Part shown: positions 1 to 9,181 of the stretch, one piece after another
Layout of the letters: each line of letters starts with the position of its first letter
How positions within the stretch are numbered: the stretch's first letter is position 1
From: Betaproteobacteria bacterium
GTDB taxonomy: Bacteria; Pseudomonadota; Gammaproteobacteria; Burkholderiales; Casimicrobiaceae
Direction: 5' to 3'
Length of the DNA stretch: 64,000 nucleotides
Assembly: GCA_013298145.1 (NCBI GenBank)
Contig: JAAFJO010000004.1
Coordinates: 248,001 to 312,000, forward strand
Position numbers and translations under genes: made by a program
The notes under the pieces: model-generated
The model's database searches: none
Told to the model about the DNA's origin: nothing
Seen by the model: only the letters and a program-made list of their open reading frames with translations

Positions 1-444
1 GATCTTGGCGGGTAGCGGCGTGGTGTTGGAAAACTCAAGCGTGACATAGCCTTCCCATTCCGGCTCAAATGGTGTCACGTTTACGATGATGCCGCAGCGC
101 GCGTAGGTGCTTTTGCCTACGCAAATCGTCAACACGCTGCGCGGGATGCGGAAGTATTCAACGGTGCGCGCCAAAGCGAACGAATTGGGCGGGATGATGC
201 ACACGTCCCCCTTGAAATCGACAAACGACTTCTCGTCAAACGCCTTCGGATCAACAATCGTAGAGTTGATATTGGTGAAAATCTTGAATTCGTTCGCGCA
301 ACGAATGTCGTAGCCGTAGCTCGATGTACCGTACGAGACGATTTTTTGTCCATCCACATAGCGCACCTGATCCTCCACAAACGGCTCGATCATGTTGTGT
401 TGGCTCGCCATGCGACGAATCCAGTGGTCAGATTTGATGCTCAT
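1..444 (-). CDS. dcd: dCTP deaminase, C-terminus cut off by the window edge
   Basis: Converts dCTP to dUTP in the cytoplasm, feeding thymidylate synthesis. The 148 visible residues begin [13 protein letters not shown] and carry family blocks in the usual order: [12 protein letters not shown], the STIVDPK segment, the [11 protein letters not shown] block, the [12 protein letters not shown] block with the active-site Arg region, and [17 protein letters not shown] with the catalytic Glu region. The family is about 188 residues, so roughly 40 residues lie beyond position 1. The ATG at 444-442 matches the family N-terminus. A palindromic repeat element starts only 37 bp upstream of the start codon and may hold or disturb its promoter. 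The assignment is secure; only the 3' end is missing. Confidence 0.95.
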   Translation of the reverse strand, partial: MSIKSDHWIRRMASQHNMIEPFVEDQVRYVDGQKIVSYGTSSYGYDIRCANEFKIFTNINSTIVDPKAFDEKSFVDFKGDVCIIPPNSFALARTVEYFRIPRSVLTICVGKSTYARCGIIVNVTPFEPEWEGYVTLEFSNTTPLPAKI

Positions 445-480
445 TCGCTTACGCTCGTTTGGTGACTGAACCGAATTCTA

Positions 481-621
481 AAGACCTCTGCACAACTACT
501 GCGAGCCCGTGATACTTCGTCAAAAATGCATGAAAAATCCACACGTACCTACGTACGCTCCGGTGTTTTCATGCATTTTTTCCTCGTCTGACAGGCTCTC
601 GCTACGTTGTGCAGAGGTCTT
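481..621. repeat. MITE-like palindromic element, copy 1
   Basis: A 141-bp element with perfect 16-bp terminal inverted repeats, AAGACCTCTGCACAAC at 481-496 and its exact complement at 606-621. Nested inside is a second inverted repeat, AAAAATGCATGAAAA against TTTTCATGCATTTTT, so one strand can fold into a long two-level hairpin. No reading frame and no transposase. A second, more diverged copy follows at about 800-952. The structure fits a non-autonomous mobile element or a repeated intergenic palindrome. Confidence 0.8.
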
Positions 622-744
622 AGCTAGGGGAGTAGCTGCATCACAAAACGCCCGCAGCGCCCAAGCGGGTCAGCGGTGTGCCCCTTCGCGCAGTGCGGAA
701 TCGGGGCGTACGTTGCGTGGCTGGCCGCATTTGTACATGCTTAC

Positions 745-759
745 GTAACGAGGTGTTAC
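745..759. promoter_or_regulatory. Short inverted repeat, possible operator
   Basis: GTAAC, five bases, GTTAC: a perfect short dyad between the two palindromic elements, about 220 bp upstream of the TPR gene start. A loosely similar sequence (GATGTAAC then GTTGTAACACC, 2759-2779) lies before the 2055-aa protein gene. The shared pieces are short and could be chance. Confidence 0.2.
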
Positions 760-799
760 ATCTTCGCGATTGGAGTCGGATTTCCGCGATAGAGTTGTA

Positions 800-952
800 A
801 AGACCTCCGCAGAGCTACTGCCAATCCGTGGCAAGCCGTGAAACTTCGTCAAAAATGCATGAAAAATCCTCACGTGCCTTACGTACGCTCCGGTGTTTTC
901 ATGCATTTTTTGCTCGCCTGACGGGCTCTGGCTACGCTGTACAGAGACCTTT
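800..952. repeat. MITE-like palindromic element, copy 2
   Basis: Second copy in the same orientation as the one at 481-621. The core is well conserved: CTTCGTCAAAAATGCATGAA on the left and CGTACGCTCCGGTGTTTTC on the right, with the same nested dyad. The outer ends have drifted: the left end reads AAGACCTCCGCAGAGC and the right end is no longer its clean complement. It ends about 25 bp before the TPR gene start, so it forms that gene's immediate upstream region. Confidence 0.75.
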
Positions 953-977
953 TGTAGAAACATCGAGAAAGTGCGCC

Positions 978-2750
978 ATGTCCCAGCCCGATCAGGAACT
1001 GATTCGCAGTGAGCTTGAGCGATTGCTTTCGAGCGATTTTCTTCGTCGCTCGCCGAGCCATTTGCGATTGTTACGCTACCTTGTGGACAAGCGGCTTGCC
1101 AATGATGACGGCGCGTTACGCGAAATGTCGATTGGTATCGAAATTTTTCAGCGCGATCCTGCAACGTATGACCCGAAGAATGATCCCATCGTTCGCGTGA
1201 ATGCAAGCCGCCTGCGCGAGCGACTGCTTAAACATTACGCAGCGTTCGATGCGCCGCCACAAGTACGAATCGAGCTGCCAAAGGGGCGCTATGTCCCTGA
1301 GTTCATTGAAATTGGCGCGCGTGAACTCGCCGCGCCGCGTTTGCTGGTTTTGCCGTTTGTGAGCGATCGTGCCGATGACACGCTCGCGACGCTGCTATTC
1401 GAATCAGCGATTAGCGAACTGCAAGGGATTTTGCAGGTGCTCGTTGTGGGTTCACGTTCGGCGCGCGCGGTGGCCGATGCTGCGCCGCTTGAATCCGCGC
1501 GACGCGTCAATGCGCAAGCGGTGTTGTCTTCGCGACTTGTGCGCAGCGGCAGCCCGGCCAGCGGTACAGCGCTCAGCGTCCACACCATGCTGCTTTCTTC
1601 ACCGTACGGGCAGTTGCTCGCCAGTAAACGTTATGAACGTTCGCCAAGCGAGACGGAGGCGCAGTTTGTTGAGCGCGTGAGTCGAGAAATTCGTGAAGGG
1701 AGTTTGCACGCTTTAGTAGACATCCTACCGGGCGAATACACGCTTCCCGTCGCGCGTCGAGGCTTTCGCGATATCCCCAATGCCGCGACAGACGCGTTCG
1801 TCGAAGCGCGCCGCGCGGGCGCACTGGGCACCGCTGAGGGACATCGCGAATCCAGGCGACTACTTGAACTCGCCATCGAAATTGCGCCCGATTTCGCGCT
1901 AGCGCATGCCTATCTTGCGGCGACTATGGGCAACTTGTCGATGTATGAACAAGTGTCACCGGATGAGGCTTGGCGGATCGGCAGCGCAGCATCCAAACGT
2001 GCGCTGGAACTCGATCCGAACGACGCGAGTGCGTACTTAAACCTCGCGGCTGACAAGATCTATTACGAGTACGATTTTCGAGAGGCGGCAACACTCTTGG
2101 CCCGGGCTCGCAAGCTCGCGCCGCGCCATCCGGGGGTACACATGCTGCTGGGCACGCTTGCCTCTTACTCAGGCGAATTCGACGCTGCACTGACACACCT
2201 TGAAGCCGCGCAAGAGGTCGATCCCTTATTTCCGGCAATCCGCGCAAACCGCGCAGTCGCGCTTTATTTCGCATGCCGCTTTGAAGAGGCGGTGCAAACA
2301 TGCACCGAGCTCCTCACAGAATACCCGCAGCGAACCTCGACGCGGCTCACCTTGGTGAATTCCTTGATCATGCTCAACCGACTGCCCGAGGCGCGCACCG
2401 AGCTCGCGAAAGTGATTGAAGACGATCCCGACGATGCCGGGGCACGCCTCACGCTTGCAGTCGCAGATGCACGGGAAGGCGACACAAAAAACGCACGAAA
2501 AATTGTGGGCGCAGTGCGTGCAAGCACTCAGATCGAGCAAACGAACCCCTCGGCGCTTGCGGTCGCCTACTCACAACTCGGCGAATGCGAGATTGCCGTG
2601 AGCTGGCTAGACGCAGCCGCGGCGAAGCATGAGGGCGGCTTTGCCGAAGTGCAGGTGGACCCAATGCTCGCACCGCTCACGGCACACGAGGCATTTCACG
2701 CACTACTTAAGCGCTACGGCCTGCGTCCAATGCAGGCCGCACCCCTATGA
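978..2750 (+). CDS. TPR protein with regulator-like N-terminal domain
   Basis: A 590-residue protein starting at the ATG MSQPDQEL. An open frame continues 50 codons upstream, but that part is the palindromic element, so I start at 978. Residues 1-115 (ELERLLSSDFLRRSPSHLR ... EIFQRDPATYDPKNDPIVRV ... RIELPKGRYVPEF) match the conserved N-terminal domain of a family often annotated as adenylate-cyclase-like or TPR regulators, common in environmental bacteria. Residues about 120-270 form an alpha/beta segment (LLVLPFVSD) like those built on FlgO-type folds. Residues about 300-560 are TPR units, for example ALELDPNDASAYLNLA. No cyclase domain, signal peptide or membrane segment is visible. Possibly a cytoplasmic regulator or scaffold; its target is unknown. 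Confidence 0.75.
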   Translation: MSQPDQELIRSELERLLSSDFLRRSPSHLRLLRYLVDKRLANDDGALREMSIGIEIFQRDPATYDPKNDPIVRVNASRLRERLLKHYAAFDAPPQVRIELPKGRYVPEFIEIGARELAAPRLLVLPFVSDRADDTLATLLFESAISELQGILQVLVVGSRSARAVADAAPLESARRVNAQAVLSSRLVRSGSPASGTALSVHTMLLSSPYGQLLASKRYERSPSETEAQFVERVSREIREGSLHALVDILPGEYTLPVARRGFRDIPNAATDAFVEARRAGALGTAEGHRESRRLLELAIEIAPDFALAHAYLAATMGNLSMYEQVSPDEAWRIGSAASKRALELDPNDASAYLNLAADKIYYEYDFREAATLLARARKLAPRHPGVHMLLGTLASYSGEFDAALTHLEAAQEVDPLFPAIRANRAVALYFACRFEEAVQTCTELLTEYPQRTSTRLTLVNSLIMLNRLPEARTELAKVIEDDPDDAGARLTLAVADAREGDTKNARKIVGAVRASTQIEQTNPSALAVAYSQLGECEIAVSWLDAAAAKHEGGFAEVQVDPMLAPLTAHEAFHALLKRYGLRPMQAAPL

Positions 2751-2855
2751 AACGCCCGATGTAACGCGTTGTAACACCCAGCGACGCGCCTGCATCAAAT
2801 TACCGGGAATGTCCGCGCGATACTACAAGCTCTCAAAAGATCGCGAGGGCTTGCA

Positions 2856-5800
2856 GTGAAACCGGTTCTAAGAATGCGCCATATCGTGCGCTCGGCGTTG
2901 GGCTTATTTCTCGCGGTTGCGATCAGTCAGAGCGTTGATGCGGCAACGCACCGCGTTTTCGTCGCGCTTGATACCGATCAACAGGCAACCACCGGCTGCT
3001 CTATCGCTCATCCCGCTGGCGCAATTCCGGGTATTGAGCGCGTCGTCAGCGCAGTGATCGACACCACCTCCACGGCCGCGCAAGTAACACGTGTCGAGGC
3101 GCAGACTTGCAATGGTTCGCAGCTCTCTTCGCCAAGCCTCGTCCTCAATGGGCCGTGGTCGGCAGGCCTTGCAAACGGCACCAGTGGCAGTGCAGCGGTT
3201 GAATTCTCACTTCCACGCCAGGGGCTGCCGACCTCGGGAACGATGACAGGTTACGCCTACGCAATCGACGCGGCGGGTAATCAAGACCGTACCGCCTCGT
3301 TTAGCTACACCTTCGCTCAAGCTAGCGAGGCTAACGCGTTGCCGGTGCCGCTCCCCTCCCTCGCAAGCGCAGCGCTCGTTTTGGTGCTATTCGCATTGGT
3401 CATTGCATCGCCAAGGCTCCGCAAGTTTGTCACTGCGCGGGCAGGCCCAGTCTTGGTGATTGCGAGTCTATCGATTTCGATGGTGTTACTCGCCGCCACG
3501 ATTGCGCGTGATGGGTTCGTCGGCGACTGGCTAGGCGTAACGCCTGTGGTTACGGACCCAAACGGCGATGCGAACGGCAGCTCTGACCTCCTCGCCGTCT
3601 TCTTGCAGCACGATGCGCAGTGGCTCCATATCCGTGCCGATACCCGCATCGCGCTTGGGCCGATCGCAACTAATATTGCGCCCGTAGTAAGCACGGGCGT
3701 CGCGCAATCGGTCACCCTGCCCAATGTAGCGACATTAGCTGGCAGCGCAAGCGACGACGGACTGCCCAATCCGCCGGGCGCACTGAATATCAGCTGGAGC
3801 AAACTGAGCGGACCGGGAGTCGTCAGTTTCAGCGCGCCCACCTCGCTAAACACCACCGCGAGTTTTTCATTGCCAGGCGCCTACATCTTGCGCCTGAGCG
3901 CATCTGATGGCGCGCTTTCGACCAGCGCAGACGTGACCGTCACTGTTCTGTCGGGCAGCAATCTCGCGCCACTAGTCAACGCAGGCAGCAATCAATCGAT
4001 CATCCTGCCGGCAACGGCATCGCTCGCCGGCACAGCAACTGACGATGGCTTACCAACGCCCGCTTCACTCGTAACCACGTGGTCACAAATCTCTGGCCCG
4101 AGCAACAGCGTCGTGATTGGTAATGTCAACTCGCTTTCCACCACCGCGAGCTTCCAGACAACCGGCACATTCGTATTCCGTTTGACCGCGAGCGATGGGG
4201 CTCTAAGTAGCACGAGCGATGTGAGCGTGACCGTGACAGACGCAACCATTGCGCTCGCACCGATTCCCAATCAAACCATTCCTGTCGGACAGCCGTTTAA
4301 ATTTGCGTTGGCTGGTCGAAGCAACGACGCGCGCGCGGCGCTCGCCTACAGTTTGCCTGCTGCGCCGAATGGTGCAGCGATCGAACGCGTATCAAACTTC
4401 GCATGGACGCCCAGCGAGGCGCAGCTCGGTGTTCACTCAGTGACCGCACGCGTCGTCTCTGCAAACGGTCTGGACGCCAGTCAAACTTTCTCGCTAACCG
4501 TTATTCGCAATAATCGACCGCCCTCCCTTGCCGAATTGGGGAACGCATCAATTTCCCAAGGTGCGAGCTTCAGCAGAACACTCGTCGCAACCGATCCCGA
4601 CGGCGACGCACTCACCTATCGGCTCGTAAGCGGACCAAGCGACATGAGCTTGGCGGGCGCAACGCTAACTTGGGCGAGCGGTGCAAGCGCGGCCGGCGAC
4701 TACCCAGTGCTCGTTCAAGTAAGCGATGCGGGAGGCTTGTCTGACGCGAGGCGCTTCGTCATTTCGTTGACCCCCGCTGCGCTGCCGGTCGCTAGAAACG
4801 ATAACTACTCCGTTCAACTCGGACAGACATTGAATGTCCCCGCCGCGCAAGGTGTGCTTGTCAACGATATTGACCCGGCGGGCGGCGCGCTCACCGCAGC
4901 GAAACTAAGTAATCCGGCAAAAGGCAGTTTGTCTGGGTTCAACCCCGATGGCAGCTTTACTTACGTTGCGCCCAATGCCATTGCGAGCACGTTTAACCCC
5001 GTGCTTAAAAAGGAAATGGTGATCACTGACGACACCAGCGAATGGGCGTGGCAGCTCGCGGATTTGAATGGCGATGGTCATCCAGAACTGCTCTTCCGGC
5101 TCACCACAGGGATTCCCGGATTCAAGGGGCGTATTCGTGCGGTTGACATTCGAAACAACGTGATGCTTTGGGAAACCGAAGAAACGCCTGACGGCTGCAT
5201 CTTGTATTCGCGTTCAAACGACGGGGGCTTTTCGTTTGCCGTGGCGGATATCGATGACGACGGTATCCCAGATGTAGTGGCACCAGGGGCTTGCTACGGC
5301 GCGGATTTCAATGCGCCGTCGGACCGGGTTTTCGCGTTTAATGGGCGCACAGGTGCATTCAAGTGGAAAAGCCCCGTACTTGCCACCGCTGAGTTTTCGG
5401 GGACAGGCCCTGGAACGCAGGTCGGCGAGAACGTGGCGATGCTTAACCGAGGCGTCAGTCTGAATATCACCCGGCTGCGTGCGGGAGAGCCGCCGAGCGT
5501 TGTGGTGGGTGTTGCGGCGACTGGGACCATCTATCGGTTTCCAGGCACTGCACAACAAAAATTACTGGCAAGTTGCGCAGCGATTGTCGAAACGGTGTCC
5601 GATGGGACCTATTCGACGGGCGAACCCGGATCAACGCCACATTACCAAAATTGCGCTGGCGTAATCGTTCTCAACGGCGCAACGGGCGCGGTGACGCAAC
5701 GCATGATTCAGGATGCCGGGCCGAGATCGATTGTGTCAGGCAACAACGGCATCGGCTACCTGCCCGGTGTGATCGTCGCGGACATCGCCAATAGTGGCGA

Positions 5801-8800
5801 AAACAAATTTGTATTCTCTGGCGCGGTATGGAATTTGAACGGGACCAAGTACGCAAACAACCTGCCGTATCAAACCTATTCGACCGCGCTCGGCAATTTC
5901 GACTCGACGCCAGATATTGAAACCGTCGCGCTCGAACAGCGCTCGGATTTGCTCACAACCGCCCGCTTGGTGGTGCGCAAACACGACGGTCGCGAGCTCT
6001 GGGCGATGCCGCTCCCTGGCGGTTGGTACGGGCAGCTTTCGGTTGCCGATATCGATGGCGATGGCAAACCTGACATCCTGGTGCCGCACCATGATGGCGG
6101 CGGAAACAAGGTGTGGGCGATTGATCATCGCGGCCGCGTCAAGTGGAAATTCGAAGCATCGCCGCGTCCACAGGCTTCGCTTGGCGCAACGGTTTTCAGC
6201 CGAGTTGCCGCATTCGATCTTGATGGCGACGGCATCGCTGAAGTCATTGTTCAAGAATACAACCGAGTCGTATTTCTCAATGGCGCAGACGGAAAAGCGA
6301 AGGGCAGCGTTGCCACGAAAGGCACCCAAACCGGCCAATGGAGAGCGCTCACCCGTGTGGCTGATATGGATAACGATGGGCGCGCCGACGTGGTGCTCAT
6401 TTCTTCGCCATTTGGCGGCGCTGCTTGCTGCTCGCCCACGGCAATTTCCAGCGTGATGATCTTTAGCGATGCCGCAAATCAGTGGCAACCTGCGCGCAAG
6501 ATTGACAATCAGTGGGCGTATTTCGGCGCCAACGTGAACGACGACGGCACAATTCCGAGCGCTGTGCCGCTGCCAAACAATTTCGCAACGCCGACCACAA
6601 ACGTGTGGGGAACACAACCGCGCGTTGGCACGCCGATTGATCCGCGCGTGGCCCAACAAGATTCTTTTACCTACCGAGCAAACAACGGTGCGCTCGACTC
6701 CGCGCCTGCGACGGTGAAAATCGATCTGCTGCCCGTCAACCGTCCGCCCAAGTTCGTGAGCGAACCTCCGACGCGCTACAACACCAATCCTGTCACGTTC
6801 ACGGTGTCTGCGATTGATCCCGACGTGGGCGACAGCGTAACCTATGCCCTGCTACCGGGTGGCTCGTACGGCGCGAATTGCACTGTTGGGGCGACGAGTG
6901 GTGTGGTTCAGTGTCAACTGCAAGGCTTTGGTTCGTTCACCGTCGTCATCTCCGCGACCGACAGTTTGGGCGCGGTCGCGTTGCAAACCGCAGTGATGTT
7001 CGAGTCGCCCGGCGCTGCGGCCGTGCCAAACGTTGTCGGGCTCTCACAAACCGCTGCAACGACGGCCATCAATGCTGCGAACTTCAAGCTTGGCGAGGTG
7101 AGCGAATCGTTTAGCGCGCGACCGATCGGGGAAGTGCTCACCCAATTTCCCGCTGCCGGCGCGAGCGTGCTGCAGGGCGAGGTGATTGCGCTTGATGTCT
7201 CGAAGGGCATGATGCCAGTTGCCGTTCCTTTCGTTGTAGGTACATCGCAATCAATCGCAACCACGCGAATGGCAAGTGCGGGATTTAGCACGACGATCAA
7301 TCGTGTGTTCTCAAATACCGTCGCCGCAGGCGAAGTGCTTTCGCAAAGCGTTGCCGCGGGCACTTTGCTCGCACCTAGCGGTGCACCGATCAGCCTCACG
7401 GTCTCCGCTGGCAATGGCTTGCGGTTACAACTGAACCGCTCGATTGCCACGGCCGATCAAACGATCACGGTGACGCCGCTTGCCTTTGATGCGCGCGGTG
7501 CAGCCAGCGCGTTGCCACCGCTTACTTATGTCATCACCGAATCGATTCCGGGCTCGCTCGGCACGCTGCCAAGTGTTAGCGGGAACACCATCAGCATGTC
7601 GGCCACCACCTTTGGCAGCTTCCGTATTACGGCCAACGATGCCATGAATGGTCGCTCAGCGAGCGCGGATTTCGTGGTGGCGAGCCCGGTCGCGGCAGGC
7701 GCGACCACGCACGCCCAAGCCTACGTGAGCATGGTTGAGGCGCTCGACGCGATCTATGCACTTCGTCCGCAACTCGTTGCCGCTCGCGCAGCCAACGACG
7801 TTCCCGCGATGACCGCTTTGGTCCGACAAATGGTGACGACATGGCGCACGGTGGATATTGACGACGTGAAGCTCTCGGTGCCCGTTGCACCGCCGAACAA
7901 CTTCCCGCTTTCGGTCGCCGAATTGCGAGCCAGGGGCCTCACGCCAACGGCGGCAGACCTCGCTGTGAACGGTATCCTCAAAGAGGCGGTGCTTGATCTC
8001 AAAGCGTGGATCGCAGCGCTCAAAACGGACGGCACCAGCATCGCTCAACTAGACACACTCGCCGATCGGTTCAATTCACGCGCAGCACGACTCGATGGCT
8101 TGCAAGTGAGCGCGTATGGCGGAATGCTCAATGAGCGCGAATATCTGCTCATTGCATCACATCTCATCCCCGAGCTCTACGAGGCATTCTTCAATGAAGT
8201 CGGAGAAACCGTCGGGCTCGCGCCGCGCAATCCCCTATTCCCCGGATTGAAGCGCGCTAGTGTCGTGCAGAAATCAACCTTGTCAGAGCAACTAGTCACG
8301 ATCGCGGTCGACAAGATCATTGAAAAGGCGATGGAGGAAGTGAACACGCGGGTGAAAAACGCGAAGCAGTTCACCGTCGATGTGCTGTCGCAAGCGGCCT
8401 GGACCGCCGCTGCGGTGAGCAGCGCAAACCTGCTCAAAGCCAGCGTGTTGGGCGGCGATATTTACGAGGTAGTCTCTGGCGCTTCACTATCGTTTCGCGT
8501 GTTTAACGAGCCCACCGCCAACTGGGCCACGATCGAAGTGCCTGGCGACTTTGATGAGCCGCTCTTAAGCTCAGTCATGATTGTTGGCCCGGATACGGTG
8601 GCCGACGTCGCCAATGGCATCCAAGGGCTGTTCGACGCGCTTAAAGAGGGTGTCAGCTACGGTATCGATCCGCTCCAGAATCCGAAGAAATATCGCAATC
8701 GTGATGAGCAGAAAAAGCATCTAAAAGGGCTCAAAGAAAAAATCAAGGCGGCGCAAGGTGCGGCCAATACGCTGCAGGACACGATTGAAAACTCCTACCA

Positions 8801-9023
8801 AAACCCAGATGAGGTGTTGCCCGGATGCGTTTTCACCACCGATCCTTCGTGTGCGCAGCTCTACTACGACGGCGGCATTAATCCGGTGTACCGCTACAAC
8901 CCGCCCGATGGTTTTGCGGGGTTCTCAGGGCTTCCGGTGCCGATCATTTTCATCGTGCAGAACCAATTGACCGGCATGATGTATTTCGGAACGCCCGTCT
9001 TCGTTCCTGCGCCGAAAAAGTAG
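2856..9023 (+). CDS. Giant secreted multidomain protein (PKD-like, FG-GAP, PASTA)
   Basis: A 2055-residue exported protein. The GTG at 2856 follows a GAGG ribosome site; an ATG six codons on is the alternative. Signal peptide about 1-30; Ig-like domain 30-155; then an IPTL-like segment (ALPVPLPSLASAALVLVLF, about 160-190) and a second hydrophobic stretch (about 199-218), leading to a DGFVGDWLGVTPVVTDP block. This layout resembles proteins named midcut-by-XrtH. Next come two PKD-like domains (272-460), two cadherin/Ig-like domains (464-640), a cadherin-like domain (about 642-1290) split by an FG-GAP module with Ca-binding DxDGDG loops (VADIDGDGKPDILVP and others), another Ig-like domain, and two PASTA domains (about 1388-1520). 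The last 440 residues match nothing I know. Surface display or release and ligand binding are inferred. Confidence 0.75.
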   Translation: MKPVLRMRHIVRSALGLFLAVAISQSVDAATHRVFVALDTDQQATTGCSIAHPAGAIPGIERVVSAVIDTTSTAAQVTRVEAQTCNGSQLSSPSLVLNGPWSAGLANGTSGSAAVEFSLPRQGLPTSGTMTGYAYAIDAAGNQDRTASFSYTFAQASEANALPVPLPSLASAALVLVLFALVIASPRLRKFVTARAGPVLVIASLSISMVLLAATIARDGFVGDWLGVTPVVTDPNGDANGSSDLLAVFLQHDAQWLHIRADTRIALGPIATNIAPVVSTGVAQSVTLPNVATLAGSASDDGLPNPPGALNISWSKLSGPGVVSFSAPTSLNTTASFSLPGAYILRLSASDGALSTSADVTVTVLSGSNLAPLVNAGSNQSIILPATASLAGTATDDGLPTPASLVTTWSQISGPSNSVVIGNVNSLSTTASFQTTGTFVFRLTASDGALSSTSDVSVTVTDATIALAPIPNQTIPVGQPFKFALAGRSNDARAALAYSLPAAPNGAAIERVSNFAWTPSEAQLGVHSVTARVVSANGLDASQTFSLTVIRNNRPPSLAELGNASISQGASFSRTLVATDPDGDALTYRLVSGPSDMSLAGATLTWASGASAAGDYPVLVQVSDAGGLSDARRFVISLTPAALPVARNDNYSVQLGQTLNVPAAQGVLVNDIDPAGGALTAAKLSNPAKGSLSGFNPDGSFTYVAPNAIASTFNPVLKKEMVITDDTSEWAWQLADLNGDGHPELLFRLTTGIPGFKGRIRAVDIRNNVMLWETEETPDGCILYSRSNDGGFSFAVADIDDDGIPDVVAPGACYGADFNAPSDRVFAFNGRTGAFKWKSPVLATAEFSGTGPGTQVGENVAMLNRGVSLNITRLRAGEPPSVVVGVAATGTIYRFPGTAQQKLLASCAAIVETVSDGTYSTGEPGSTPHYQNCAGVIVLNGATGAVTQRMIQDAGPRSIVSGNNGIGYLPGVIVADIANSGENKFVFSGAVWNLNGTKYANNLPYQTYSTALGNFDSTPDIETVALEQRSDLLTTARLVVRKHDGRELWAMPLPGGWYGQLSVADIDGDGKPDILVPHHDGGGNKVWAIDHRGRVKWKFEASPRPQASLGATVFSRVAAFDLDGDGIAEVIVQEYNRVVFLNGADGKAKGSVATKGTQTGQWRALTRVADMDNDGRADVVLISSPFGGAACCSPTAISSVMIFSDAANQWQPARKIDNQWAYFGANVNDDGTIPSAVPLPNNFATPTTNVWGTQPRVGTPIDPRVAQQDSFTYRANNGALDSAPATVKIDLLPVNRPPKFVSEPPTRYNTNPVTFTVSAIDPDVGDSVTYALLPGGSYGANCTVGATSGVVQCQLQGFGSFTVVISATDSLGAVALQTAVMFESPGAAAVPNVVGLSQTAATTAINAANFKLGEVSESFSARPIGEVLTQFPAAGASVLQGEVIALDVSKGMMPVAVPFVVGTSQSIATTRMASAGFSTTINRVFSNTVAAGEVLSQSVAAGTLLAPSGAPISLTVSAGNGLRLQLNRSIATADQTITVTPLAFDARGAASALPPLTYVITESIPGSLGTLPSVSGNTISMSATTFGSFRITANDAMNGRSASADFVVASPVAAGATTHAQAYVSMVEALDAIYALRPQLVAARAANDVPAMTALVRQMVTTWRTVDIDDVKLSVPVAPPNNFPLSVAELRARGLTPTAADLAVNGILKEAVLDLKAWIAALKTDGTSIAQLDTLADRFNSRAARLDGLQVSAYGGMLNEREYLLIASHLIPELYEAFFNEVGETVGLAPRNPLFPGLKRASVVQKSTLSEQLVTIAVDKIIEKAMEEVNTRVKNAKQFTVDVLSQAAWTAAAVSSANLLKASVLGGDIYEVVSGASLSFRVFNEPTANWATIEVPGDFDEPLLSSVMIVGPDTVADVANGIQGLFDALKEGVSYGIDPLQNPKKYRNRDEQKKHLKGLKEKIKAAQGAANTLQDTIENSYQNPDEVLPGCVFTTDPSCAQLYYDGGINPVYRYNPPDGFAGFSGLPVPIIFIVQNQLTGMMYFGTPVFVPAPKK

Positions 9024-9028
9024 GCGAT

Positions 9029-9056
9029 GGTCGGGCTTACACAAATGAGCCCGACC
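9029..9056. terminator. Hairpin after the giant protein gene
   Basis: GGTCGGGCT and AGCCCGACC form a perfect 9-bp stem with a 10-nt loop starting six bases after the stop codon. No T-run follows, so it may stabilise the 3' end rather than terminate transcription by itself. Confidence 0.45.
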
Positions 9057-9181
9057 CACGCCTGTATGCTCGATGACTCGTCAGCAGCTCGCGACAGCGG
9101 TAAATGCTGACCGAGCAGCGTATAGCGCGAGGCGAATGCGATAACCTGTGAAGGCGTACCGTTAACCGTTCACCTTCGTCC

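Larger units (their letters stand above)
445..977. other. Gene-free gap occupied mainly by two palindromic elements
   Basis: No convincing reading frame lies here. Most of the space is taken by two related elements (481-621 and about 800-952) separated by some 180 bp of unrelated sequence. That spacer includes a short GTAAC/GTTAC inverted repeat at 745-759. Promoters for the divergent dcd and TPR genes must lie in or between the elements. Confidence 0.7.

Noticed and set aside
828..977. A 50-codon upstream extension of the TPR gene
   Set aside because: It is the palindromic element read through; the family N-terminus begins at 978.
670..1206. A 178-codon minus-strand frame over the second palindrome and TPR gene start
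   Set aside because: Made largely of repeat sequence and antisense coding; no motif.
5736..6659. A 307-codon minus-strand frame inside the giant protein gene
   Set aside because: Rich in Arg, Ala, His and Cys with no domain, and it lies opposite clear FG-GAP coding sequence.
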